Source of the DNA: Tissierellia bacterium
GTDB taxonomy: Bacteria; Bacillota; Clostridia; Peptostreptococcales; Acidaminobacteraceae
Direction: 5' to 3'
Length of the DNA stretch: 40,811 nt
Assembly: GCA_012838225.1 (NCBI GenBank)
Contig: DUPT01000039.1
Coordinates: 1 to 40,811, forward strand
Translations under genes and position numbers: made by a program
Shown: positions 1-8,426 of the stretch, in pieces
How positions within the stretch are numbered: position 1 is the stretch's first letter
How the letters are laid out: every line of letters begins with the position of its first letter
Notes under the pieces: generated by a model
The model's input: only the letters and a program-made list of their open reading frames with translations
Database searches by the model: none
Told to the model about the DNA's origin: nothing

Positions 1-38
1 CAGAGCGTATCGTGCACTTTGAATTGGGCAAAGTTTAA
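1..38 (+). CDS. possible C-terminal tail of a preceding gene (partial)
   Basis: One reading frame is open from the window edge and ends ...HFELGKV followed by TAA at 36-38. Only 11 residues are visible, so neither the product nor the fact that it is coding can be established. The following 117 bases up to the next gene contain no other open frame of note. Confidence 0.25.
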   Translation, partial: ERIVHFELGKV

Positions 39-155
39 CCGAACGCAATGGAAAAGGATTGTCTTTAATCCATGATCAACTAGTGATACTGAGAATGCTT
101 AGGGGTAAATATCTTAGGAGTATCGATAGTCTTATTTATTGATGGAGGTGTGAGT

Positions 156-341
156 ATGGCAAAAGATAAAGACCGATTTGAAAAAGTTTATTCTCAAGGT
201 GCTCTGACCGGTATCCAAATTTGGGTCGATAGGGAGACAGGGGTCAATTATCTATTCCACTTCTCAGGCTATGCCGGTGGCCTAACCGTGCTATTGGATC
301 GGTCTGGCAAGCCGGTGATTTCACCGATTGTCGACCGTTAA
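156..341 (+). CDS. small DUF6440-like protein
   Basis: A 61-residue protein. The ATG at 156 is preferred because GGAGGTG at 144-150 lies 5 bases upstream; an in-frame GTG at 150 would overlap that ribosome binding site. The charged N-terminus (MAKDKDRFEKVY) is followed by a predicted beta-rich body with VDRETGVNYLF, a Gly-rich GYAGGLTVLLD and GKPVIS. This order (a 'D-x-E-T-G-V-N-Y-L' strand, then 'GGLTxLLDxxGKP') is what I recall of the DUF6440 family of short Firmicutes proteins, whose function is unknown. It has no signal peptide or membrane segment. It stands alone upstream of the rimP operon and is separated from it by 220 bases. Family assignment is from memory of the motif, not from a search. 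Confidence 0.72.
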   Translation: MAKDKDRFEKVYSQGALTGIQIWVDRETGVNYLFHFSGYAGGLTVLLDRSGKPVISPIVDR

Positions 342-460
342 TCTGACAGATCATGTCATATTAAAACGAGCATTGCTGCTATCAAGCTCTCTGTTAAAGG
401 ATATTTCATCATGGGTCAATGGGGAAATGTTGGCTCCTTTTTAGCTACATCCTCAAACAC

Positions 461-489
461 TTGCAATCTTAAGCAAATTGTGATATTGT
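461..489 (+). promoter_or_regulatory. candidate sigma-A promoter of the rimP operon
   Basis: TTGCAA at 461-466 and TATTGT at 484-489 are separated by 17 bases. Each hexamer matches consensus at four of six positions. The predicted start near 496 lies just before the hairpin at 509-532. Position fits, but the match is only moderate. Confidence 0.38.
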
Positions 490-508
490 AATAGAGGTTA
501 TCAGAGAA

Positions 509-532
509 AAAGAGTGGGGCGCCCCACTCTTT
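509..532 (+). promoter_or_regulatory. perfect hairpin in the rimP leader (rimP-leader type attenuator)
   Basis: The arms AAAGAGTGGGGC (509-520) and GCCCCACTCTTT (521-532) are perfect inverted repeats with no unpaired centre. As RNA this would form a GC-rich stem with an A-rich 5' side and a U-rich 3' end, placed 33 bases before rimP. A stem of this AAAGAGTGGG/CCCACTCTTT type before rimP is known from many Firmicutes as the rimP leader motif, thought to act as a premature terminator or processing site. The role here is inferred from position and form. Confidence 0.65.
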
Positions 533-565
533 CACTATTAATATGAGGAAAGGTCCGACTAAAAA

Positions 566-1030
566 ATGAGTAAACGAAGCGTTGTGGAATTGGTCACCGA
601 CATATTGCAACCCTTTTTGGACAAGCAGGGATTGGAGCTCTATGATATCGAATTTATCAAAGAAGACGGTGAGCGGTACCTGCGGGTCTATGTGGATAAG
701 GAGCCGGCCATTGGGCTCGATGATTGCGAAAAGGTGAGTAAGTTCTTAAGTGATGAGCTGGATCGACAAGACCCGATCAAAGAAAAATACTATCTGGAAG
801 TGAGCTCGCCCGGCGCCGAACGGCTACTGAGAAAACCATCCGATTATCAGAAATACCAAGGCCATAAGGTCGAGGTGCAGCTGATGCGGCCGCTCGAGGG
901 CTTGAACCGATACACCGGCAAGCTGATATCAAAGGATGATGCCTCATTGAAGCTGGAGCTTCGCCCCAAGAAATATATCACCATCCCGGTGGAATTGATC
1001 GATTACGTCAAGAACATACTTGAAATTTGA
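566..1030 (+). CDS. rimP: ribosome maturation factor RimP
   Basis: A 154-residue protein, normal for RimP, which helps assemble the 30S subunit. The N-terminal alpha/beta domain (about residues 1-85) carries the conserved segments LELYDIEF, RYLRVYVDKE and LEVSSPGAERLLRKP. The C-terminal SH3-like barrel (about 88-152) contains the GHKVEVQL strand. The start is ATG 566 with GAGGAAAGG at 544-552, a rather long spacing. It is the first gene of the rimP-nusA-ylxR-ylxQ-infB-rbfA operon, whose order is conserved through Firmicutes. nusA begins 7 bases after its stop codon. Confidence 0.96.
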   Translation: MSKRSVVELVTDILQPFLDKQGLELYDIEFIKEDGERYLRVYVDKEPAIGLDDCEKVSKFLSDELDRQDPIKEKYYLEVSSPGAERLLRKPSDYQKYQGHKVEVQLMRPLEGLNRYTGKLISKDDASLKLELRPKKYITIPVELIDYVKNILEI

Positions 1031-1037
1031 GGAAGAC

Positions 1038-2075
1038 ATGGAAAATATTGTTGAAGCGATCAAGCTGATCGCAGCTGAAAAAGACCTGACCGAAGAGGTG
1101 CTGTTCGATTCGATCCAGGCCGCACTGGTCACCGCCTACAAAAAGAACTTTGGAAACAATCGTCAATCACGCGTCACCATCGACCGTGAGACTGGGGAGA
1201 TCCATATCTATAGTCAATATGAAGTAGTCGAAGAAGTCGAAGACGATGAGCTCGAGATCTCTTTAGCCGATGCCAAGGAACTCAACCGAGATTATGAGGT
1301 CGGCGATATCGTCGAAAAAGAAGAGACGCCGCGCGACTTTGGCCGGATCAGCGCCCTGGCTGCCAAGCAGGTGGTAGTGCAACGCATCCGTGAAGCGGAA
1401 CGCAGCAGCATCTACGAAGAGTATAAAGACCGTGAAAATGAGCTGATCAACGGCATCATCCAACGGATCAACAATGGCGTGGTCTACTTTGACCTGGGCA
1501 AAGCCGAAGCGCTGCTCCTGCCAAAAGAGCAGGTGAGAGGCGAACGCTATGCTCCGGGCATGCGATTTCGCACCTATTTGGCCGAGGTTCGCCAGACCTC
1601 CAAGGCACCTCAGATCCTGGTGTCTCGGACTCATCCGGGACTGGTCCGTCGTTTGTTTGAGCTTGAAGTACCGGAGATCCAAGACGGTGATGTCTTGATC
1701 AAGAGCATCGCTCGTGAAGCCGGCAGCCGCACCAAGATCGCGGTGGCCGCCAATACCGATAATATCGACCCGATCGGCACCTGTGTCGGTCCCAAGGGAA
1801 ATCGGGTAAACAATATCGTAGATGAGCTCGGTGGAGAAAAGATCGATATTATCCTATTTGAAGAAGAACCAGAAAAATATATCGAGAATGCGCTTAGCCC
1901 ATCCCGGGTCACCTCGGTTGAAATGATCGAGGAAAAGACCGCTCGGGTGGTCGTTCCCGATTATCAGCTGTCGCTGGCCATTGGGAAGGAAGGGCAGAAT
2001 GCCCGTCTAGCCGCCAAGCTGACCGGCTATAAGATCGATATCCTAAGCGAATCACAAGCGGAGGAATTAGCCTAG
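1038..2075 (+). CDS. nusA: transcription termination/antitermination protein NusA
   Basis: A 345-residue protein, the usual length for the short Gram-positive NusA without the C-terminal acidic repeats of E. coli. It binds RNA polymerase and nascent RNA and modulates pausing and termination. Order: N-terminal polymerase-binding domain (about 1-125), S1 domain (about 130-200, ENELINGIIQRINNGVVYFDL), KH1 with GPKGNRVNNIV, and KH2 at the end with IGKEGQNARLAAKLTG. ATG 1038 is chosen because GAGGAAG at 1029-1035 sits just upstream; an earlier in-frame start would precede this site. Its TAG overlaps the GTG of ylxR by one base, which suggests translational coupling. Confidence 0.96.
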   Translation: MENIVEAIKLIAAEKDLTEEVLFDSIQAALVTAYKKNFGNNRQSRVTIDRETGEIHIYSQYEVVEEVEDDELEISLADAKELNRDYEVGDIVEKEETPRDFGRISALAAKQVVVQRIREAERSSIYEEYKDRENELINGIIQRINNGVVYFDLGKAEALLLPKEQVRGERYAPGMRFRTYLAEVRQTSKAPQILVSRTHPGLVRRLFELEVPEIQDGDVLIKSIAREAGSRTKIAVAANTDNIDPIGTCVGPKGNRVNNIVDELGGEKIDIILFEEEPEKYIENALSPSRVTSVEMIEEKTARVVVPDYQLSLAIGKEGQNARLAAKLTGYKIDILSESQAEELA

Positions 2076-2341
2076 TGAAACCACGGAAAGTCCCGATGCG
2101 CAAATGCGTCGGCTGCAACCAAATGTTTGAGAAAAAAGCCTTGCTCCGGATCGTTCGGAACAATGAAGGAGAAGTATTTGTCGATGTGACCGGTAAGAAA
2201 AACGGTCGCGGGGCTTATCTGTGCCAAAATAATCAGTGCCTTGAGCAGGCCTTCAAACGAAAAGCCATCGAACGGGCACTCGAGATCAGTCTCGATGATG
2301 AGCTCAAGACCCAGATCCGGAGTCAGATGCCGGATGGATAA
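2075..2341 (+). CDS. ylxR: YlxR family protein (RnpM-type RNA-binding protein)
   Basis: An 88-residue protein starting at GTG 2075, which overlaps the nusA stop; GCGGAGGA at 2059-2066 is the ribosome binding site. It shows the family hallmarks RKCVGCNQMF near the N-terminus, then LLRIVRNNEGEVFVD, the glycine-rich KKNGRGAYLC and a C-terminal NQCLEQAFKRKAIERAL. The family is a small basic RNA-binding fold always found between nusA and the L7Ae-like gene in Firmicutes. In Bacillus it has been linked to RNase P control, hence RnpM. The four cysteines (CVGC and C-x5-C) are as expected. Confidence 0.94.
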   Translation: MKPRKVPMRKCVGCNQMFEKKALLRIVRNNEGEVFVDVTGKKNGRGAYLCQNNQCLEQAFKRKAIERALEISLDDELKTQIRSQMPDG

Positions 2342-2660
2342 AGCATTGACACTACTCGGCTTTGCCAGAAAAGCCGGAAACATCGTAAGCGGAACTGAGG
2401 CATTACAGGATGCCCTCATGAAGAAACAAATCCATTTTTTGTATATTGCCCACGACTGTTCGCAAGCAAGCCTCAGACAGCTGCTTCGCCAGGCCACGAA
2501 TATCCCGATGACCATGCACTACAGTCGCGACGAGTTAGCCCAGGCTACCGGGATGAGACCAAGAAATGCCTACGGCGTTACCAATCGCAAGATGGCACTG
2601 GCGATGGCACAGGAAATGGAACAAGGAGGTAAGTCGGTTGGAAAAAATACGAGTCTATGA
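2334..2660 (+). CDS. ylxQ: L7Ae/L30e-like RNA-binding protein YlxQ
   Basis: A 108-residue L7Ae-family protein. The true start is ATG 2334 (MDKALTLLGFARKAGN), overlapping the end of ylxR by 8 bases; GGAG at 2319-2322 precedes it. The frame is open further upstream, but that part is only the shadow of ylxR. LGFARKAGNIVSGTEAL and FLYIAHDCSQ are the characteristic first helix and strand of the ribosomal L7Ae fold, which binds kink-turn RNA. The precise RNA target of YlxQ is unknown. Its C-terminus overlaps the infB start by 23 bases. Confidence 0.92.
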   Translation: MDKALTLLGFARKAGNIVSGTEALQDALMKKQIHFLYIAHDCSQASLRQLLRQATNIPMTMHYSRDELAQATGMRPRNAYGVTNRKMALAMAQEMEQGGKSVGKNTSL

Positions 2661-4977
2661 GCTGGCAAAAGTCTATAAAATGAAATCGAAGGACCTGATC
2701 ACCAAGCTCACCCGCTTAGGGATCGAGGTCAATAATCACATGAGTGTGATATCAGAGGAGGATTATCAGAAGTTCATGGACTTCATCAATCCCAACAAAC
2801 CGCCGGCCGGCGCACCCCCGGTGACTGAACCGGAGGCCGCCGCCCCGATCGAACCGACTCCGCCGGTCAGTGAACCGGTGGTGATCAGCGAGCCTGAAGC
2901 CACGCCTGAGCCGGAGGTGGAAGACTATTACGACGAGCCTGAGGAGGAGGAACCGGTCCCGGTCGAAGAAACCATCGATATCGTCGACGAAGAAGACGAC
3001 CTCCCGGCCCCCAAAGCCAAACCCGCCAAAAAAGCTCCGGCTAAGAAAGCTCCGGCCAAAAAAGCTCCGGAGAAAAAAGCCAAGCCGGCCAAACAAGCCC
3101 GCAAGACCAAAGCCGCCCCGGTCGAAGAAGAGCCGCGGGCACCGCGCTCATTCAAGAAGCGAAAACGCGGGACACGTGCCCAGTACCGAAAAACTCGGGA
3201 GGACGTGGTCGATCTGAGCGGTCAAACGATCGAGATCGATGAGATGATCTCCTTAGCCCAACTGGCCGAGACCATCCAGCGCTCACCCAATGAGCTGATC
3301 ATGAAATTTATGGAAATGGGTGAGATGTACACCATGAACTCGGCCATTCCCTTTGATGAAGCGGCCCTGATCGCCAGTGAATTCGACATCACGCTCGAGC
3401 GGCGTCAGACCTTGGCCGAGGTCGAAGAAGAAACCTTCGACTTTGAAGACAAGCCCGAAAACCTAAAAGAGCGAGCACCGATCGTTACCGTCATGGGTCA
3501 CGTTGACCACGGTAAGACATCGATCCTCGATGCCATCCGTTCGACCAATATCACCAAGCGAGAAGCCGGCGGTATCACCCAGCATATCGGAGCGAGTGAG
3601 ATCAACTACAACAATAAGCGGATCGTCTTCCTCGATACCCCGGGTCACGAAGCCTTTACCACCCTGCGCGCCCGAGGCGCTCAGGTGACCGACATCGCCA
3701 TCCTGGTCGTTGCGGCCGATGATGGTGTCATGCCTCAGACGATCGAAGCCATCCATCACGCCCAAGCGGCCGAGGTCCCGATCATCGTGGCCATCAATAA
3801 GATGGATAAGGCGTCAGCCAATCCCGACCGAGTTAAGCAGGAGCTGACCGAATACGGCCTGGTGGCCGAGGAGTGGGGCGGTGATACCATTATGGTGCCC
3901 GTGTCGGCTCTGACGGGCGAGAATATCGAAGCACTGCTGGATATGATCCTGCTGGTGGCTGAGATGCAGGAGCTAAAAGCCAATCCCAAGCGACCTGGTG
4001 TCGGTACCATTATCGAAGCCAATGTCGACCCCCGGATGGGTACGACCGCTACCGTATTGCTAGAAAAGGGAACGATGAAGATCGGCGACAATGTCTTTGC
4101 CGGTGCCAGCTATGGCCGGGTCCGCACCATGATCAATGATAAGGGCAAGCGGATCAAAACCGCCGGACCGACCAGCGCATTCGAGATCACGGGTCTCAAT
4201 GAGATCCCGCAAGCCGGTGATAAGATCTATGTCACCGACTCCGATCAAACGGCTCGCCAACACGCCGAACAAAACGAACAGAAGCAACGAGAAGCGATGC
4301 TGCTCTCAACGACCAAGCCGACTACCCTCGATACGATGTTTGAGGATGTCGAGGAGGGCGAGCTCAAGGAACTGAATCTGATCCTTCGGGCCGATGTCCA
4401 CGGTTCGGTCGAAGCCATCCGTCAATCGTTGGAGAAGATCTCAACCGATGAGGTGGCGGTCAATATCATCAAGGCCCAGGTGGGCGCCATCTCCGAAGCG
4501 GACATCCTACTGGCCTCCGCCTCGAATGCGGTCATCCTCGGCTTCAACGTCCGTCCCAACAACAATATCCAGAATATGGCGGAACGCGAAAATATCGAGA
4601 TCAGGACCTATCGCATCATCTACGAGATCATAAACGATGTCCGTGACGCGCTGAGCGGGATGCTCGATCCGGATCTGCGAGAAGAAGTCGAAGGCAATAT
4701 CGAAGTCCGTGAAATCTTCAAGGTACCGGGCGTCGGAACGATCGCCGGCGGCTATGTCCAGCGCGGTAAAATCTCTCGCAGCTCACAGGTCCGTCTGGTA
4801 CGAGATGGAATCGTCATCCACGAAGGAGAAGTCTCGAGCCTCAAGCGCTTTAAAGACGATGTCCGACAGGTAGCGACCGGCTATGAATGCGGGATCGGCC
4901 TGCGAAACTATAATGATATCAAGGTAGGCGATATGATCGAAACCTTTATCATCAAGGAAATTGAAAGGAATCTCTAA
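2638..4977 (+). CDS. infB: translation initiation factor IF-2
   Basis: A 779-residue GTPase that delivers initiator tRNA to the 30S subunit. I place the start at TTG 2638, seven bases after a perfect AAGGAGGT (2623-2630), giving the canonical IF2N opening M-E-K-I-R-V-Y-E-L-A. Order: IF2N domain (about 1-50); a long Pro/Glu/Ala/Lys-rich linker (about 60-190) with KAPAK repeats; second IF2N-like domain (about 195-250); G domain with GHVDHGKT (287-294), DTPGH (333-337) and NKMD (387-390); then domains II, III and IV. All GTP-binding motifs are intact. It overlaps ylxQ by 23 bases and rbfA follows after 2 bases. Confidence 0.97.
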   Translation: MEKIRVYELAKVYKMKSKDLITKLTRLGIEVNNHMSVISEEDYQKFMDFINPNKPPAGAPPVTEPEAAAPIEPTPPVSEPVVISEPEATPEPEVEDYYDEPEEEEPVPVEETIDIVDEEDDLPAPKAKPAKKAPAKKAPAKKAPEKKAKPAKQARKTKAAPVEEEPRAPRSFKKRKRGTRAQYRKTREDVVDLSGQTIEIDEMISLAQLAETIQRSPNELIMKFMEMGEMYTMNSAIPFDEAALIASEFDITLERRQTLAEVEEETFDFEDKPENLKERAPIVTVMGHVDHGKTSILDAIRSTNITKREAGGITQHIGASEINYNNKRIVFLDTPGHEAFTTLRARGAQVTDIAILVVAADDGVMPQTIEAIHHAQAAEVPIIVAINKMDKASANPDRVKQELTEYGLVAEEWGGDTIMVPVSALTGENIEALLDMILLVAEMQELKANPKRPGVGTIIEANVDPRMGTTATVLLEKGTMKIGDNVFAGASYGRVRTMINDKGKRIKTAGPTSAFEITGLNEIPQAGDKIYVTDSDQTARQHAEQNEQKQREAMLLSTTKPTTLDTMFEDVEEGELKELNLILRADVHGSVEAIRQSLEKISTDEVAVNIIKAQVGAISEADILLASASNAVILGFNVRPNNNIQNMAERENIEIRTYRIIYEIINDVRDALSGMLDPDLREEVEGNIEVREIFKVPGVGTIAGGYVQRGKISRSSQVRLVRDGIVIHEGEVSSLKRFKDDVRQVATGYECGIGLRNYNDIKVGDMIETFIIKEIERNL
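3031..3075 (+). repeat. three 15-bp tandem repeats inside infB
   Basis: Three consecutive 15-base units (3031-3045, 3046-3060, 3061-3075) share AAAGCTCCGG followed by a five-base tail and encode KAPAK, KAPAK, KAPEK. They lie in the flexible linker between the two N-terminal IF2 domains, where length variation would be tolerated. Confidence 0.85.
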
Positions 4978-4979
4978 GC

Positions 4980-5375
4980 ATGAAACAGCAACGCCTGAAA
5001 AAGATTGCCGAGGAGATCAAACGGATCGTCTCACAGACCCTGATGACGGAGATGAAAGATCCCCGTCTGCCGGCGATCGTGACGATCAATTCCGTCGATG
5101 TGACGGCCGATCTCAAGTCGGCTACCATCTATGTCAGCGCCCTCGGGTCGGATGATTTCGACCGGGAGGAGATGATCGCGGTGCTTAACGGCGCCAAGGG
5201 CTTCTTCCGGCAGCAGATCGGAAAAAATCTCAAGGTATACAACACACCGGATCCAACCTTTGTCTACGATGATTCGATCGTGCGGGGGATGGAGATGGAT
5301 GAACTATTAAGGAAGATTTCTCATGACACAGAACCACAGCCTGAGTCAGATCTATCAGACGATCAAGACCGCTAA
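4980..5375 (+). CDS. rbfA: 30S ribosome-binding factor RbfA
   Basis: A 131-residue KH-fold protein that binds the immature 30S subunit near helix 1 of 16S rRNA. ATG 4980 follows GAAAGGA at 4963-4969 and lies two bases after the infB stop. Diagnostic segments are EEIKRIVSQTL, MKDPRLPAIVTINSV, SATIYVSALG and LKVYNTPDPTFVYDDS. The C-terminal 20 residues are polar and partly encoded in the overlap with the next gene, which starts 53 bases before the rbfA stop. Confidence 0.95.
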   Translation: MKQQRLKKIAEEIKRIVSQTLMTEMKDPRLPAIVTINSVDVTADLKSATIYVSALGSDDFDREEMIAVLNGAKGFFRQQIGKNLKVYNTPDPTFVYDDSIVRGMEMDELLRKISHDTEPQPESDLSDDQDR

Positions 5376-6276
5376 TTCGATCGTCATCCTTCCGCATAAG
5401 AAACCTGATGGCGACACCTTGGGCAGCTCGATTGCCCTGTGTCGCTATTTGCGTTATCTGGGAAAGGCGGCCGATATCTATCTCCACGATGATCTACCGG
5501 CCAATCTGCAGTTTCTTGATCGCTCACATATGGTCAATCAGGCCCCGGAGGCGATCGATCTGGTGATCGCCGTCGACTCGTCCGATGCCGAGCGGCTCGA
5601 TGAAAGACGCCATGAGTTTTCTGCCCCGCTGATCAATTTCGATCATCATCAGACCAATACCGGCTATGGTGATCTCAATTATGTCTTGCCGACCGCCAGT
5701 ACGGGTGAGATCATCTATCAGATCCTAAAGGAGTGGGGGGCACCGTTTGATCCGCTGACTCAGGAGGCGCTCTATACGGCCATTGCCACCGATACCAATC
5801 GCTTCTACTATCGGTCGACCACGGCCGAGACCCTGCGAGCCGTAGCCGATCTGATGGATCAGGGGCTGGAGCCGATCAAACTCAACAATCTGATCTACGG
5901 TCAGATCCCGCTGGCCAAGAAGAAGCTCCAGGCCTTTGCTCTCCAGCAGGCCGAGCTTTTAGCCGATGGCCGACTGATCTTTACTCAGATATCTAATGAG
6001 ACCAAGCAGGCCTTTGGCACCGACGATACCGACGATATCGTCGAGAGTCTGCGCGACATCGCCGGTGTTGAGGTGGCCGTCTTAAGCTATCAGTATGGTC
6101 AAGACTGGCAATTATCGCTTCGCTCGAAGGAGTATATCGATGTCGGGGCGATCGCCCAGCGTCATCGGGGCGGCGGCCATCACGGTGCGGCCGGCATCCC
6201 TCTCGAGGCGGCCGACTATCCGACGAAACTCGACCGAGTGCTCTCAGAAATCGAGGCCGAGCTTGCTAAGGGGTAG
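5323..6276 (+). CDS. nrnA: DHH/DHHA1 phosphoesterase, NrnA-type nanoRNase/pAp phosphatase
   Basis: A 317-residue DHH-superfamily phosphoesterase that degrades very short RNAs and 3'-phosphoadenosine 5'-phosphate. Metal-binding motifs are intact: HKKPDGDTLGSS (about 25-36), VDSSD (about 85), FDHHQTN (about 106) and ATDTNRF (about 149). The C-terminal DHHA1 domain has the substrate-binding RGGGHHGAAG near residue 287. The start ATG 5323 is supported by AAGGAAG about 8 bases upstream. It overlaps both rbfA (53 bases) and truB (14 bases), and rbfA-nrnA-truB is the usual Firmicutes order. Confidence 0.94.
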   Translation: MTQNHSLSQIYQTIKTANSIVILPHKKPDGDTLGSSIALCRYLRYLGKAADIYLHDDLPANLQFLDRSHMVNQAPEAIDLVIAVDSSDAERLDERRHEFSAPLINFDHHQTNTGYGDLNYVLPTASTGEIIYQILKEWGAPFDPLTQEALYTAIATDTNRFYYRSTTAETLRAVADLMDQGLEPIKLNNLIYGQIPLAKKKLQAFALQQAELLADGRLIFTQISNETKQAFGTDDTDDIVESLRDIAGVEVAVLSYQYGQDWQLSLRSKEYIDVGAIAQRHRGGGHHGAAGIPLEAADYPTKLDRVLSEIEAELAKG

Positions 6277-7123
6277 GATCGATATTCATAAACAACCCGG
6301 CATGAGCTCCCATGATGTGGTCTACCGGGTCCGAAAAGCTCTCGGGATCAAGCGGGTCGGACACTCCGGAACGCTCGATCCGATGGCCGAGGGCGTTCTG
6401 TCTATTTATATTGGACAAGCTACGAAATTTATTGATTTATTAAAAAGTTCTTACAAAACCTACGATGTTTGCTTTGAGTATGGTAAATCAAGCGAAACTT
6501 TTGATATAATGGGAGAGGTGTCGGATGTTGAGTTACCAAGTATCACTCGTGAAGCATTCGAGACTGCCGCCTACCGTTTTATCGGTCGGCAAGAGCAGCT
6601 GCCGCCGATGTATTCGGCGATCAAGCATAAGGGGCGACCGCTCTATCGCTATGCCAGAGAAGGCCAGGTGATCGAGCGCCGAGCCCGCACCATCGAGATC
6701 ACGGAATTGACTGTCATGGACTGGGACGGCCGTCACGGCCGGATCATCCTGAGGTGTTCATCCGGGACGTATGTCCGAAGCTTTGTCGTCGATCTGGCAG
6801 CACAGCTTGGGACGGGTGGTGTCATGACAAATCTGGTTCGACTGGAAAATGACTTTGTGCCGCTGAGCGAGTGTATCTCGCTCGAGGACGTTTCGGCCCA
6901 AGCCATCCGGCCGCCGGATGCCTTTCATCCCGGACCGAGAGTTGAGATCAGCTATGATGATTATCTTCGGCTTCGTCAGGGGCAGACGCATCTGATCGCA
7001 TCGGAGGAAACAGCTGATCGCATACTGCTGACTGTGGGCGGCCGCTTCGCCGGGACTGCCAGAAGGAGTCCCCAGGGCTATATGAGAGAGAAAATCTACC
7101 ATGATATATCATCACCCGAGTGA
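6263..7123 (+). CDS. truB: tRNA pseudouridine(55) synthase TruB
   Basis: A 286-residue pseudouridine synthase acting on U55 of the tRNA T-arm. The family needs an opening strand of the form GxxxxxKPxGxTS, met here by GRIDIHKQPGMSS. The first ATG (6302) would cut that strand, so I use TTG 6263, overlapping nrnA by 14 bases with GAGG at 6253-6256. The catalytic Asp is D39 in GHSGTLDPMAEGVL. Further conserved blocks are PPMYSAIKHKGRPLYRYAREG and SGTYVRS, with a divergent PUA-like end. A stretch around 6415-6515 is clearly more AT-rich than its surroundings but stays in frame. Confidence 0.93.
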   Translation: MLRGRIDIHKQPGMSSHDVVYRVRKALGIKRVGHSGTLDPMAEGVLSIYIGQATKFIDLLKSSYKTYDVCFEYGKSSETFDIMGEVSDVELPSITREAFETAAYRFIGRQEQLPPMYSAIKHKGRPLYRYAREGQVIERRARTIEITELTVMDWDGRHGRIILRCSSGTYVRSFVVDLAAQLGTGGVMTNLVRLENDFVPLSECISLEDVSAQAIRPPDAFHPGPRVEISYDDYLRLRQGQTHLIASEETADRILLTVGGRFAGTARRSPQGYMREKIYHDISSPE

Positions 7124-7994
7124 ACTCGACCGTTCCAGGTCGTATGTGGCAACGATCGGGACCTTTGATGGGGTCCATTTAGGACACCAGCGCATCATGC
7201 ATGTCATGCTGGAGAGCGCTCATAAGCATCATTTAAGCCCACTGATCGTCACCTTCGATAATAATCCGAAAGCCTTTGTCGAGGTCAGCCTGATCCCGGA
7301 GGTACTCAGTCCGGAGGATAAGCAGGATCTATTGACCGATTATGCGGACGTCTTAACGATTCCGTTTGATGAATCGATCCGACATATGTCGCAGACGGAA
7401 TTTATCGATTACCTGGGGATCGATCTCAAGGAGCTCATCATCGGCTACGACTTTCGCTTCGGCTATAAACAAAGCGATGCCGTGGCGGATATCGTTACCA
7501 CTCAAGTACCACCCGTCTATCTGGGCGATAAGATCATCTCGAGCACCTATCTGAGAAATCTGTTGCGTGATGGCGATATGGAAACGATGAAGGCGGCGCT
7601 GGGCCGGAATCACTACTATACCGGTGTGGTCATGCACGGCCTAAAGCGTGGCACCAAGCTCGGCTTTCCGACGATCAACATGACGATCGAAAACAATCTC
7701 TACTCTTTGAAACGCGGCGTTTACATCACCCTGACAACTATTGACGGGGTAGACTACCGGGGCGTGAGCAATATCGGTTTCAATCCGACATTTACGGATA
7801 AACCGTTTACGCTTGAAACCCACATACTCGATTTTGAACAGGACATCTATGGAAAAAAAGTTAAGGTAGCCTTCCTGCACTTTCTACGAGACGAAATCAT
7901 CTTTTCCGACTTACAAGGCCTACGCGATCAGATCGCACAGGATGTAGCGGATACCAGAAGCTACTTTTCCATAAAGGGGGACAATCATGGATAA
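7101..7994 (+). CDS. ribF: bifunctional riboflavin kinase/FAD synthetase RibF
   Basis: A 297-residue enzyme that makes FMN and then FAD. The N-terminal nucleotidyltransferase domain has GTFDGVHLGHQRIM (about 19-32) and IGYDFRFGYK. The C-terminal flavokinase domain has GTKLGFPTIN, LKRGVYITL, GVSNIGFNPTF and the LETHILDF strand that carries the catalytic Glu. Both halves are complete and the length is typical. ATG 7101 overlaps the end of truB by 23 bases, and truB-ribF is the usual pair. The gene overlaps the downstream MarR gene by 8 bases. Confidence 0.95.
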   Translation: MIYHHPSELDRSRSYVATIGTFDGVHLGHQRIMHVMLESAHKHHLSPLIVTFDNNPKAFVEVSLIPEVLSPEDKQDLLTDYADVLTIPFDESIRHMSQTEFIDYLGIDLKELIIGYDFRFGYKQSDAVADIVTTQVPPVYLGDKIISSTYLRNLLRDGDMETMKAALGRNHYYTGVVMHGLKRGTKLGFPTINMTIENNLYSLKRGVYITLTTIDGVDYRGVSNIGFNPTFTDKPFTLETHILDFEQDIYGKKVKVAFLHFLRDEIIFSDLQGLRDQIAQDVADTRSYFSIKGDNHG

Positions 7995-8424
7995 ACAGGT
8001 CGATCTACTCAAACGATTCATTCGTTTAAACTCAGAAATGCGCAAAGTCATCTTCACACCGGAGGTCAATGCCAAGTACTCGATCGGACGAAAACAGCTG
8101 GCCACCTTGACCGCACTCAATGATAAGGGTGAGCTCAATATGACCAATCTCGCTCGTGAGGTCGGGGTATCGAATCAACAGCTGACCAAGATCGTGGACG
8201 TATTGGTCAAGCGAAAACTGGTCCAACGAGGCTATAATCCGAACAACCGCCGAGTGGTGCTGGTCAGCCTGACCGAAAGCGGTACCGACTATGTCGAGGA
8301 GATGACCGATACGATCATCGAATCGATCAAGACTCGCGGCATCAAGTTCGATAAAAAGAAGCTCTCGGAGATCGAGGTCCACTTGTCGTATCTGGAAAAC
8401 TTTATCGAGGAGCTGTTGATTTGA
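7987..8424 (+). CDS. MarR family winged-helix transcriptional regulator
   Basis: A 145-residue protein with a MarR fold: a dimerisation helix, then LNMTNLAREVGVSNQQLTKI as the recognition helix-turn-helix (about 50-70), the wing RGYNPNNRRVVLVSLTESG (about 80-98) and a C-terminal helical segment. It has no cysteine, so it is not a thiol-switch regulator of the OhrR type. ATG 7987 follows AAAGGGGGA. It overlaps ribF upstream by 8 bases and the glutaredoxin gene abuts its stop, so it is expressed as part of the translation operon. The target and ligand are unknown; the adjacent glutaredoxin is an obvious but unproven candidate. Confidence 0.88.
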   Translation: MDKQVDLLKRFIRLNSEMRKVIFTPEVNAKYSIGRKQLATLTALNDKGELNMTNLAREVGVSNQQLTKIVDVLVKRKLVQRGYNPNNRRVVLVSLTESGTDYVEEMTDTIIESIKTRGIKFDKKKLSEIEVHLSYLENFIEELLI

Positions 8425-8426
8425 CC

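Noticed and set aside
509..532. Perfect palindrome as an insertion-sequence end or phage attachment site
   Set aside because: Its sequence and place fit the known rimP leader hairpin and no partner copy or target duplication was found.
6415..6515. AT-rich stretch with TATAAT at 6505-6510 inside truB
   Set aside because: No -35 at 16-18 bases, no gene start nearby, and the truB frame with its motifs runs through it.
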